Source of the DNA: Bradyrhizobium sp. 1
GTDB lineage: Bacteria; Pseudomonadota; Alphaproteobacteria; Rhizobiales; Xanthobacteraceae
Direction: 5' to 3'
NCBI RefSeq assembly: GCF_023073315.1
Contig: NZ_JADPJH010000034.1
Coordinates: forward strand, 346,227-410,226
DNA: 64,000 nucleotides
Part shown: piece after piece, positions 18,124 to 26,791 of the stretch
Layout: every line of letters begins with the position of its first letter
Numbering within the stretch: the stretch's first letter is position 1
Notes under the pieces: model-generated
The model's database searches: none
Told to the model about the DNA's origin: nothing
The model's input: the letters and a program-made list of their open reading frames with translations, nothing else
Made by a program: the position numbers and the translations under genes

Positions 18124-19446
18124 TCAGGAGCCCGAGCCGAGGCACTTGTTGGTCTTGGTGTTGAAGTTGCCGCACTTCTTCCCGACCCAGTCGCCGACCA
18201 GGTCCTTGGAGCCGTCGAGCTCCTTCGACCAGGCGTCGCCCGCGACAAGACCCGGGGTCTTCCACACCACGTCGAACTGGCCATTGGCTTTGATTTCGCC
18301 AATGAACACCGGCTTGGTGATGTGATGGTTCGGAAGCATCTTGGAGGTGCCGCCGGTCAGGTTCTTGGCTTCGATGCCGGGCAGCGCGTCGATCACCTTG
18401 TCCGGATCGGTCGACTTCACCTTCTCGACCGCCTTGACCCACATGTCGAAACCGATGACGTGAGCTTCCATCGGATCGTTGGTCACGCGCTTCGGATTCT
18501 TGGTGTAGGTCTGCCAGGCCTTGATGAACTTCTCGTTCTCGGGCGACTTGATCGACTCGAAGTAGTTCCAGGCCGCGAGATGACCCAGCAGCGGCTTGGT
18601 GTCGATGCCGGCGAGCTCTTCCTCACCCACCGAGAACGCGACCACCGGGATGTCCTTCGCCTTGATACCCTGGTTGCCGAGCTCCTTGTAGAAGGGAACG
18701 TTGGCGTCGCCGTTGATGGTCGAGACCACGGCGGTCTTCTTGCCGGCCGAGCCGAACTTCTTGATGTCGGCCACGATCGTCTGCCAGTCGGAGTGACCGA
18801 ACGGCGTGTAGTTGATCATGATGTCTTCCTGGGCGACACCCTTCGACTTCAGATAGGCTTCCAGGATCTTGTTGGTGGTGCGCGGATAGACGTAGTCGGT
18901 GCCCGCGAGCACCCAGCGCTTCACCTTCTCGTCCTTCATCAGATAGTCGACGGCGGGGATCGCCTGCTGGTTCGGCGCAGCACCCGTATAGAACACGTTA
19001 CGCTCGGACTCTTCGCCCTCGTACTGCACGGGGTAGAACAGGATGTTGTTCAGCTCCTTGAACACCGGGAGCACCGACTTGCGCGACACTGAGGTCCAGC
19101 AGCCGAACACGACCGAGACCTTGTCCTTGGTGATCAGCTCACGGGCCTTTTCGGCGAACAGCGGCCAGTTCGAAGCGGGATCGACCACGACGGCTTCGAG
19201 CTTCTTGCCGAGCACGCCGCCCTTCTTGTTCTGCTCGTCGATCAGGAAGAGGATGGTGTCCTTCAGCGTGGTTTCGCTGATCGCCATCGTGCCGGAGAGA
19301 GAATGCAGGACGCCGACCTTGATGGTGTCGTCCGCGGCCTTCGCGCCAGAAATGGAAGCCAGACCGAGCATCAGTCCGGCGGTCGCGGCGAGCACGCCGC
19401 GGCGGCTAAATGACGCCGCTATATCGTGTGTGGATTTGCTAAGCAT
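18124..19446 (-). CDS. urtA: Urea ABC transporter substrate-binding protein UrtA
   Basis: Periplasmic urea-binding protein, 440 aa, exported by the Tat route: the N terminus carries SRRGVLAATAGLMLGLA with cleavage near AKA. Family markers include IKVGVLHSLSGTMAISE, FGCWTSVSRKSVLPV and FYPVQYEGEE, which separate UrtA from amide- and leucine-binding paralogues. The ATG at 19446 follows an AGGGAGAT box; an in-frame upstream extension is not family-like. It is the first gene of the urt-ure block, with a sigma-54-type promoter about 80 bp upstream. Confidence 0.97.
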   Translation of the reverse strand: MLSKSTHDIAASFSRRGVLAATAGLMLGLASISGAKAADDTIKVGVLHSLSGTMAISETTLKDTILFLIDEQNKKGGVLGKKLEAVVVDPASNWPLFAEKARELITKDKVSVVFGCWTSVSRKSVLPVFKELNNILFYPVQYEGEESERNVFYTGAAPNQQAIPAVDYLMKDEKVKRWVLAGTDYVYPRTTNKILEAYLKSKGVAQEDIMINYTPFGHSDWQTIVADIKKFGSAGKKTAVVSTINGDANVPFYKELGNQGIKAKDIPVVAFSVGEEELAGIDTKPLLGHLAAWNYFESIKSPENEKFIKAWQTYTKNPKRVTNDPMEAHVIGFDMWVKAVEKVKSTDPDKVIDALPGIEAKNLTGGTSKMLPNHHITKPVFIGEIKANGQFDVVWKTPGLVAGDAWSKELDGSKDLVGDWVGKKCGNFNTKTNKCLGSGS

Positions 19447-19953
19447 ATTTGTATCATCTCCCTGACGCAGACGTGAAAAAAGACGCTGCGAAACGGCCCC
19501 ACGGCCGCCTGCGATTAACGGAATCGCAAGAACCATGCCATGGGATTGGCATACGCCAAGCCACTGGTTTCATTTGGGAAATTTGCAGAAATCAAAGTTT
19601 CGCCGCAGTCTCTTTGCTCAAAACTTGGGCGAATAAAATGTATGCTAATGCGGCATGCGGCTTATTTATTAAGCAAAATGATGCCTCTGTCTAAATTTCT
19701 GGCACAACTATTTTTGCACCGCAATCGCCGTTTGAAGCTGCGTTGCCTTGAAAGCGCCCCCTGAATGTTCCATATGAGTGTCCGAGACCTCTTGCGAATC
19801 AAGTGGTCGTTGCGAGCCGCGTGTTCTTAAGCCCTTCCGGGCGTCTGGCTTGCCCCATATCTCCCAAGCCATCCGACACCCCAAACACGCAGGTGTCTTC
19901 TCGACACCCTCTCGCGCGCGCCGCGCTCTATGCGCCGGGCGCCCGCTTTTGAC
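19447..19953. other. 507-bp divergent intergenic region, urtA / DEAD-box helicase
   Basis: Holds the sigma-54-like promoter for urtA (19525-19540) and must also carry the helicase promoter and leader. The middle (about 19560-19720) is clearly more AT-rich than its surroundings, as expected for a regulated promoter with an enhancer region. No RNA gene or small coding frame was convincing. Confidence 0.5.
19525..19540 (-). promoter_or_regulatory. Putative sigma-54 promoter of the urt-ure operon
   Basis: On the minus strand the sequence is TGGCATGGTTCTTGCG, against the sigma-54 consensus TGGCACG-N4-TTGC(A/T): the invariant GG and GC lie at exact spacing and only two consensus positions differ. 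It lies about 80 bp before the urtA ATG, in the right orientation. Nitrogen-starvation control by NtrC is the expected logic. A convincing palindromic NtrC site was not found; only a TGCACC half-site is seen near 19715-19720. Confidence 0.6.
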
Positions 19954-21555
<1,602 letters not shown>

Positions 21556-21578
21556 CCGTCCACGACCTGGAGAAATTC

Positions 21579-21866
21579 ATGGCTAAGGAAGAGCTGATCC
21601 AGTTCGAAGGACTGGTCACCGAAATCCTCCCCGACGCACGCTACCGCGTGCAGCTCGACGCCGGACACGAGATCGTCGCCTACACCGCCGGCAAGATGAA
21701 GAAGAACCGCATCAAGACGCTGGCGGGCGACCGCGTGACGGTGGAGATGTCGCCCTACGACCTCGAGAAGGGCCGACTGATTTTCCGCCACAAGGACGAA
21801 CGTCCCAGCGGGGTGGGCGGACCTCCCCGTCCCGGACAGCGCGGTGGCCAGTTCCGCCGCCGCTGA
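21579..21866 (+). CDS. infA: Translation initiation factor IF-1, C-terminally extended form
   Basis: OB-fold initiation factor that binds the ribosomal A site on the 30S subunit. The IF-1 body is clear: MAKEELIQFEGLVTEILPDA, GHEIVAYTAGKMKKNRIK and GDRVTVEMSPYDLEKGRL. Normal IF-1 is about 72 aa and ends soon after this; here about 22 Gly/Pro/Arg residues follow, giving 95 aa. Many alphaproteobacteria carry a second, longer IF-1 next to an RNA helicase. Being 23 bp behind the helicase gene, the two are likely co-transcribed. Whether this is the essential IF-1 or a specialised copy cannot be told here. Confidence 0.93.
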   Translation: MAKEELIQFEGLVTEILPDARYRVQLDAGHEIVAYTAGKMKKNRIKTLAGDRVTVEMSPYDLEKGRLIFRHKDERPSGVGGPPRPGQRGGQFRRR

Positions 21867-21914
21867 TCCGCTTCCAGCGCGTCAGTCATGGAACTAAAAT
21901 TCTGACCTGTATGC

Positions 21915-21942
21915 TGATCCGCCGTGGACCCACGGCGGATCA
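21915..21942. repeat. Perfect 13-bp inverted repeat between infA and cspA
   Basis: TGATCCGCCGTGG (21915-21927) and its exact complement (21930-21942) with a 2-bp centre form a strong hairpin 49 bp after the IF-1 gene. It is followed on the plus strand by AAAAAA rather than a T-run, so it does not look like a canonical intrinsic terminator in that direction. It may mark the 3' end of the helicase-infA mRNA or be an operator. Confidence 0.55.
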
Positions 21943-22134
21943 AAAAATCGTGCACGTCAGGATTGTTTCGGGACCTTGTTTCCAATAAAATGCGCCAATC
22001 GATTTTCGGCCGGACGACATTAGCATCCACCGGTACAGCCGGTTCAGACACGCTGACGACCCTTCCAAAAATTCGATCTAACCTGCCTGCGCAAGCGGGC
22101 TCTGACATTGTGTATTTGAGAAGGGACTACCCCC

Positions 22135-22347
22135 ATGAGCATGGGAACCGTGAAGTGGTTTAACGCGACCAAGGGCTTCGGCTTCATCCAGCCCGACGAT
22201 GGCGGCCAGGACGTGTTCGTTCACATCAGCGCCGTCGAGCGTGCGGGCCTCGGCACGCTGCGCGAAGGCCAGAAGCTCTCCTACGAGATCGTCGCCGACC
22301 GCCGTTCCGGCAAGTCGGCAGCGGACAACCTGCGCTCCGCCGGTTGA
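22135..22347 (+). CDS. cspA: Cold-shock domain protein (CspA family)
   Basis: A 70-residue single-stranded nucleic-acid-binding beta-barrel. Both RNP motifs are seen: KGFGFI (about residues 13-18) and VFVHI (about 27-31). Length is normal for alphaproteobacterial Csp. The 268-bp interval upstream (21867-22134) contains no gene and probably includes a long structured 5' leader of the kind that controls cold-shock mRNAs. A strong terminator follows 40 bp after the stop. Neighbouring helicase and IF-1 genes act on the same problem of RNA structure and translation start. Confidence 0.95.
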   Translation: MSMGTVKWFNATKGFGFIQPDDGGQDVFVHISAVERAGLGTLREGQKLSYEIVADRRSGKSAADNLRSAG

Positions 22348-22387
22348 GCTCCCCGGGCTTTCGGCCCGGATCAACAAACCAAGGCAA

Positions 22388-22416
22388 AAGGCCGTGCGAG
22401 ACGCACGGCCTTTTTT
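22388..22416. terminator. Intrinsic terminator after cspA
   Basis: An 11-bp perfect stem (22388-22398 with 22402-22412) with an AGA loop is followed by a T-run (22411-22416) on the plus strand. Upstream AAAA gives a T-run on the minus strand too, so it can also stop transcription from tadG on the other strand. Confidence 0.9.
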
Positions 22417-22439
22417 CATTCGCGATAAATCGCGGACGC

Positions 22440-23018
22440 TCAGTAGGCCGTACAGGCCGTATCCGGGCTGTAATAGACGCAGGTGGACTGGCGCGGGCGG
22501 GTATAGGCGACGTCGCTCAGCGTGATCGAATTCTTGAGCACATAGCCGACCGACGGCGTGTAGCTGTAGCTGACCTCGCTGAAGATCAGATAGGTGCCGG
22601 CGATCGCAAGCGTCGAGGGAATCGTGACCGCCGATTTCGCCGCCCGCGGCACCGATCCCTTGCTCCACTGCACATGCGCTTGCAAGGTCGAGGGATCGAC
22701 ATAGAGCTCGGTGATCGTCGACGACGCCGGCGTGGCGTCGTAGGGCGTCATGATGGCGGTCGAGGCGGCGAAGAAATTGGTCATGTCGGTATCGCCGACC
22801 GACGTCGACTGCGAGGTGAGGTCCGACAGCGTCCGCGCCATCAGCGTCACCTTGCGATCGATCGCCACGGCCGACGAGAACTCGACCGTGCCGAAGAACA
22901 TCACCAGCATCAGTGGAACGATCACCGCGAATTCGGTCGCCGCCAGACCTCTGCCGTCGGCAAGGAATTCGTGCGCCGTGAGACGCGTCGTCCGCCAGAA
23001 TTTCGCAATCGCCTGCAT
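22440..23018 (-). CDS. tadG: TadG/TadE-like minor pseudopilin
   Basis: Membrane-anchored pilus assembly protein of the Tad system, 192 aa. The TadE-like segment is GLAATEFAVIVPLMLVMFFGTVEF (about residues 24-47; Glu at +5 after the putative cleavage site), with an extracytoplasmic C-terminal domain containing a Cys pair near the end (CVYYSPDTAC). The ATG at 23018 follows a CGGAG box. It lies downstream of tadE, from which it is separated by 77 bp containing a dispersed palindrome. TadE/TadG naming is tentative because neither has the long von Willebrand domain of large TadG proteins. Confidence 0.82.
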   Translation of the reverse strand: MQAIAKFWRTTRLTAHEFLADGRGLAATEFAVIVPLMLVMFFGTVEFSSAVAIDRKVTLMARTLSDLTSQSTSVGDTDMTNFFAASTAIMTPYDATPASSTITELYVDPSTLQAHVQWSKGSVPRAAKSAVTIPSTLAIAGTYLIFSEVSYSYTPSVGYVLKNSITLSDVAYTRPRQSTCVYYSPDTACTAY

Positions 23019-23049
23019 CGCTCCGCCGATCCGTGGTCCTAGGTTTTGA

Positions 23050-23094
23050 GCATGATCGTTTCGGAAAACCGCTTCACGCTTTTCCGGATCATGC
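23050..23094. repeat. 45-bp dispersed palindrome between tadE and tadG
   Basis: Starts GCATGATCGTTTCGGAAAAC and ends in its imperfect complement (TTTTCCGGATCATGC), folding into one hairpin. The same motif is known as a very common intergenic repeat in Bradyrhizobium relatives. It starts 2 bp downstream of the tadE stop side, filling the tadE-tadG gap. Confidence 0.8.
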
Positions 23095-23095
23095 C

Positions 23096-23674
23096 TCAGT
23101 AAGGCTCGTTCTTGAACGCGGCCGTGGCCACCAGCAGCCGCTTGCTGCCAGTGAGATTGGAGATGTTGTAGCCGAGCCCGGTGACGAACAGCGGCCACTG
23201 GTAGAACAGCCTGACGACCACGATGTCGCCGGCGTTGCCCGGGCTGTAGTTCATGCTCGTGTCGAAATTTCCGGAGCCGTTGATGTGGCTCGGCAGCGTC
23301 ACCGCCGAGAAGGACGAGAAGCTCGAGACGTCGACATAGAGACTATTGCAGTCGAACAGCGCCGGGATCTGGGCGCAGACGTAAGTCTTGAACGTCGTTT
23401 GCGAGCAGGCCGTGCTGACGCCGGAGACCGCGCAGGCCGTCACCGAGCCGGATTGCGCCTGCCCGGTCAGGACCACGCGGGCGGAATTCTGCGTGATGGT
23501 CTCGAGCACCTGGCTCGCGAAGAACATGATCGCCGTTTCGATGATGGCGAACAGCAGTGCGAAGAAGACCGGCGCGACCAGCGCGAACTCGACGGCGGCG
23601 GAGCCGCGGCGGTTGCCGCGAAATCGGCGCAGCGCGGCGAGGAACGTAAATCTCTTGGGTGCAGGCGATGGCAT
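23096..23674 (-). CDS. tadE: TadE-like minor pseudopilin
   Basis: Tad pilus minor pseudopilin, 192 aa. N-terminal RRGSAAVEFALVAPVFFALLF holds the processing site (G|SAAVE, Glu at +5) and the single membrane helix, as in TadE family proteins cut by the CpaA-type peptidase. The outer domain contains several cysteines (TACAV, STACS, YVCAQ, FDCNS), which could form disulfides. ATG at 23674 is chosen; an upstream start would add 10 residues. It lies upstream of tadG on the minus strand, 231 bp from the secretin-N-domain gene. Confidence 0.85.
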   Translation of the reverse strand: MPSPAPKRFTFLAALRRFRGNRRGSAAVEFALVAPVFFALLFAIIETAIMFFASQVLETITQNSARVVLTGQAQSGSVTACAVSGVSTACSQTTFKTYVCAQIPALFDCNSLYVDVSSFSSFSAVTLPSHINGSGNFDTSMNYSPGNAGDIVVVRLFYQWPLFVTGLGYNISNLTGSKRLLVATAAFKNEPY

Positions 23675-23905
23675 CGCGTCAAATTCCCCGGCAGCGGCGA
23701 TCATCTGCCCTGTTCAATAGCGGAAACAGATTGTTTAAGTGTTTCAGGCGATCCGCACGCGGCGGACCGCGCCGTCAAGGATGCGTTAACCACGGACAAT
23801 CCGAAGGAGACGGAAAAGGGCGAACCTGGAAGAGAGCTCTTCATCGCGCGCGTGTCCGGACCGGATCATGCGATCCAGCCCGGGCAAATCCGCCGATCGG
23901 TCTTG

Positions 23906-24403
23906 CTAGTTGGTTTTGGCGCCCGCACCGGCGCCGCCGCTGGCATTGCTGCTCAGCGAACCGGCCTGGCTCATCGTGGTGTTGAAGTAGTTGTCGCTGT
24001 CGCCCAGCGTCACGCGACGCTGGCACTGCGGCATGCAGCTGTAGGACTCGCGCTCGATCCCGCGATAGACGGTGACGAGGCGGTCACTCGGGCCTTCGAC
24101 CTGGATCTGGCGGTCCACCAGGATCTCGCCGCTCCGGTCGAGCGCGATGAAATTGGTGGCGCCATAGCCCTTCCCGGTCACGACGATCATGCCGCCGGGC
24201 TGGAGCGTGACATCGGCGATCAGGGGATTGCCGACCACGATGGTCGCCACCTTGCCGGGCAGCCGGACCAGCTTGGCCTGGTCGACATTGACGGCGATGG
24301 TATCGGCGGTGGGCTCGGCAAGGCCGGCAGCCGGCGATGCCAGCACCGCGGCCGCAACCAGAAGACAGACGCGCGCATGACGGCGCAGCAGTTGTTTACG
24401 CAT
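23906..24403 (-). CDS. Orphan pilus secretin N-domain protein (CpaC N-terminal-like)
   Basis: A 165-residue exported protein: signal peptide (about 1-29, ending AGLAE), then the T2SS/T3SS pilus secretin N-terminal domain seen also at the start of CpaC (IAVNVDQAKLVRLPGKVATIVVGNPLIADVTLQPGGMIVVTGK, with NFIALDRSGEIL after). There is no secretin barrel domain. The C terminus carries two Cys in SYSCMPQC and a Gly/Ala/Ser end. It probably acts in the periplasm with CpaC as an accessory to the Tad secretin; similar stand-alone proteins occur in other alphaproteobacterial tad loci. Confidence 0.82.
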   Translation of the reverse strand: MRKQLLRRHARVCLLVAAAVLASPAAGLAEPTADTIAVNVDQAKLVRLPGKVATIVVGNPLIADVTLQPGGMIVVTGKGYGATNFIALDRSGEILVDRQIQVEGPSDRLVTVYRGIERESYSCMPQCQRRVTLGDSDNYFNTTMSQAGSLSSNASGGAGAGAKTN

Positions 24404-24546
24404 ACTCTTACTCCCGGGACGTCACAAACCGGCAGAAGCGATACAGCGGAGCCGGCGCCCGACCCCGCTAACCTGCCCTCAATTCGTGAACGTTCCGCAA
24501 ATTCGCCGACTATTGTTTGAGCGGATTGGCGTTTTCCGTAACCTCG

Positions 24547-25374
24547 CTAGCGACGGAACGGATAAGCGAGCTGGCCCGCGATCTCCTTCGGCATGGTCGC
24601 TTCGTCCTTGCCGTAATCCTGCGGCAGCTGCCCCTCCGGCATGCGGAAGGTGCCGAACAGCACATCCCAGATCGGGAACGTGCCGGCGAAATTGGTGTCG
24701 CCGCCCTCTACGAGCGGAGTGTGGTGCCAGCGGTGAAACACCGGGGTCGCCAGCACATATCTGAACGGCCCGAAGGTCCAGTTCAGGTTGGCGTGCACGA
24801 AGGCCGAATGGAAGGTCGTGAACGGAGCGACCCAGACCATGACGTTGGGGGAGATGCCGGCGATCAGCAGCACGACGTCGACGCCGATCGTGCCGAGCAC
24901 GAGATTGACCGGATGGAAGCGGGCCGCCGAGATCCAGCTGATCTCTTCCGAGGAGTGATGGATCGCGTGGTACTTCCAGAACTCACCGCCATGGAACAGC
25001 CGGTGCAGCCAGTACAGCATGAAATCGGACAGGACCAGGAACAGCACGGCCTGCATCCAGAGCGGCAATTGCGCCAGCGGGCCGTGGCCGTTGTCGTAGA
25101 AGGCGATGAGATCGTCGGCGTCATGGATGTTGAAGAGAAGGCTCGCACCGACGATCAGGAGCCCGATCCGCATGGTGCGGGCAAACACCGGAACGAAGAA
25201 CCAGTAGCAGATGTCGGTGACGATCTCCCGCTTGCGCCACCACGGAATACCGGGATTGCAGGCCCAGAAATGCTCGAGCACCGTGAAGACCAGCGCGAGC
25301 ACGAAGGTGACGGGGACCACTTTCGCGATGGTCTCGCCGAGCATCAGGGCGACTTCCATGGGCAGGCTCGACAT
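24547..25374 (-). CDS. Sterol desaturase / fatty acid hydroxylase family membrane protein
   Basis: A 275-residue di-iron membrane oxidase of the fatty acid hydroxylase superfamily. The His clusters expected to bind two irons are visible: HRLFH (HxxxH), HAIHH and HRWHHT, with several membrane helices between about residues 15 and 140. In bacteria such proteins hydroxylate or desaturate hopanoid, carotenoid or lipid substrates; the substrate here is unknown. It sits inside the pilus locus but is not a known tad component, 143 bp from the gene before it on the same strand and head to head with the flp pilin. Confidence 0.87.
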   Translation of the reverse strand: MSSLPMEVALMLGETIAKVVPVTFVLALVFTVLEHFWACNPGIPWWRKREIVTDICYWFFVPVFARTMRIGLLIVGASLLFNIHDADDLIAFYDNGHGPLAQLPLWMQAVLFLVLSDFMLYWLHRLFHGGEFWKYHAIHHSSEEISWISAARFHPVNLVLGTIGVDVVLLIAGISPNVMVWVAPFTTFHSAFVHANLNWTFGPFRYVLATPVFHRWHHTPLVEGGDTNFAGTFPIWDVLFGTFRMPEGQLPQDYGKDEATMPKEIAGQLAYPFRR

Positions 25375-25494
25375 CGTCGCCTCTCTTCCGAACAGCTGGT
25401 CCGCCTTAGGCCTACTCCGTGAAATTTAAGGGAGGGTGAAGCCAGTGGCGCGCTTGCAGCAGATCAGGAACCAAAGCGAAATCCAGCGGGGGCC

Positions 25495-25510
25495 TTAAGG
25501 CGAAATTCAC
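25495..25510 (+). promoter_or_regulatory. Possible CtrA box upstream of flp pilin
   Basis: TTAAGGCGAAATTCAC matches the CtrA consensus TTAA-N7-TTAAC except for one base. It lies about 130 bp before the pilin start. In Caulobacter the pilA gene is CtrA-activated, so the position makes sense, but one short imperfect match is weak evidence. Confidence 0.35.
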
Positions 25511-25637
25511 TCTGGGCAAAAGCATCGCGCAGTATTCGGGTTTGCACGGTCGAATTAACTCTACCGAAAGAGCTCGGCTCTCATGGTCACAGCGTCAAAG
25601 ACAGCGCCGAACGAGGCGATCCAACCCAGATGGAGTT

Positions 25638-25808
25638 ATGTTCATGAAGAACCTGATTGCGCGTTTCGCCAAGGATGAATCCGGCGCCACCGCCATCGAA
25701 TACGGTCTGATCGCCGCCGGCATCGCGCTGGCCATCATCACCGTCGTCAACAACCTCGGCAGCACGCTGAACACCAAGTTCGGTTCGATCAGCACCTCGC
25801 TGAAGTAA
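25638..25808 (+). CDS. flp: Flp-family type IVb major pilin
   Basis: Main subunit of the Tad/Flp pilus, a 56-aa prepilin. The leader (residues 1-16) ends at Gly16; mature protein begins ATAIEYGLIAAGIALAIITV, the Flp motif with Glu+5 and Tyr+6, followed by one membrane helix and a short polar tail. The ATG at 25638 has GGAG just upstream; the frame stays open further upstream but those residues are not pilin-like. A strong terminator 23 bp after the stop lets the pilin be made in excess over the assembly genes. Confidence 0.95.
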   Translation: MFMKNLIARFAKDESGATAIEYGLIAAGIALAIITVVNNLGSTLNTKFGSISTSLK

Positions 25809-25831
25809 GCGACCGACCATCGATGGCAAAA

Positions 25832-25862
25832 GCCCCGGACCTCCGGGGCCTTTGTTTTTTTG
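25832..25862 (+). terminator. Intrinsic terminator after flp pilin
   Basis: GCCCCGG (25832-25838) pairs with CCGGGGC (25843-25849) around ACCT, followed by CTTTGTTTTTTT. This separates the abundant pilin transcript from cpaA and the rest. Confidence 0.88.
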
Positions 25863-25878
25863 AGCACGGCGAGTTCCA

Positions 25879-26025
25879 GTGGCGTTGCGCGAGTACAGAT
25901 CCGATGCCGCGGTTGCGGCGCGCAAGACGGAGGCGATGCCGATCGGCTCGCCGGCCTACTGGGTCTGCCTTGCCTTGCTGGTTGCGACGGTCGCACTCGC
26001 CGCGCGCATCGCCAGTCTCTGGTGA
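25879..26025 (+). CDS. Possible 48-aa single-span membrane peptide between flp and cpaA
   Basis: A short frame from GTG (25879) to TGA (26023-26025) encodes a polar N-terminal half and one clear hydrophobic span, PAYWVCLALLVATVALAARI. An internal ATG at 25936, two bases behind GGAGG, would leave only the membrane part (29 aa). It lies after the pilin terminator and 114 bp before cpaA. A small membrane peptide would suit a pilus locus, but length and the lack of a strong start make this tentative. The rest of 25809-26139 holds nothing else I can identify. Confidence 0.4.
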   Translation: MALREYRSDAAVAARKTEAMPIGSPAYWVCLALLVATVALAARIASLW

Positions 26026-26139
26026 GCACGCCTCTCGCGGGTTCCAGCCGTTGCGGCCGCAGCCGCCGTTGTCGGTTTGTTTAGCACTGCCGGCTAGCAT
26101 CGCCCGACGCCAGATCCCCCAGGCCTCAAGACGCAGCCC

Positions 26140-26664
26140 ATGATCCTCGACCTTGCGCGCCTTCTGCTGTTTCCGGCCCTGATGGCGTTCGCCGCCGCGA
26201 GCGATCTCTTCACGATGACGATCTCGAACCGCGTCTCGCTGGCGCTGGTCGCGGGCTTCTTCGCGCTCGCCTTCGCCGGTGGCATGGCACCTTACGAGAT
26301 GCTGAGCCATGTCGGCGCCGGTGCGTTGCTCCTGGTCGTGGCTTTCGGCTGCTTCGCGATGGGCTGGATGGGCGGCGGCGACGCCAAGATCGCAGCTTCC
26401 GTCGCGCTGTGGTTCGGCTTCGCCCAATTGATGGACTTCCTGCTCTACGCGTCGCTGTTCGGCGGAGCGCTGACGCTGCTCCTGCTCCAGTTCCGGCAAT
26501 GGCCGTTGCCTTACGGGCTGGCGGGCCAGGCCTGGCTGGCACGGCTGCACGACAAGGAGAGCGGCATCCCCTACGGGATCGCGCTCACGCTTGGCGCGCT
26601 GATGATCTACCCGGAGACCGGATGGGTGAAGGCGATCGACCTCGCTCACTTCGCACTGCGCTGA
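26140..26664 (+). CDS. cpaA: Prepilin peptidase CpaA (A24 family)
   Basis: Inner-membrane aspartyl protease that cuts the Flp prepilin leader. 174 aa with about six hydrophobic segments; the two catalytic aspartates are Asp22 in AASDLFTMTISN and Asp81 in MGGGDAKI (the GxGD motif). It lacks the N-terminal methyltransferase domain of PilD, as CpaA/TadV enzymes do. It also probably processes TadE and TadG. Located 128 bp before cpaB. Confidence 0.94.
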   Translation: MILDLARLLLFPALMAFAAASDLFTMTISNRVSLALVAGFFALAFAGGMAPYEMLSHVGAGALLLVVAFGCFAMGWMGGGDAKIAASVALWFGFAQLMDFLLYASLFGGALTLLLLQFRQWPLPYGLAGQAWLARLHDKESGIPYGIALTLGALMIYPETGWVKAIDLAHFALR

Positions 26665-26791
26665 ACACACCGGGTAAACCCGGCGTTAAGCCGATTTAGA
26701 TACGCCTCATTAACCATGCTTTGACGAATAGCTGGTCAACTGCCGATTACGGCGGCGGCAGCGTCGCGGCGTTTTGTGGAAAGTGAAGCGT

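Noticed and set aside
26681..26725. CtrA site before cpaB
   Set aside because: Several TTAA words occur but none with the correct 7-bp spacing to a second half.
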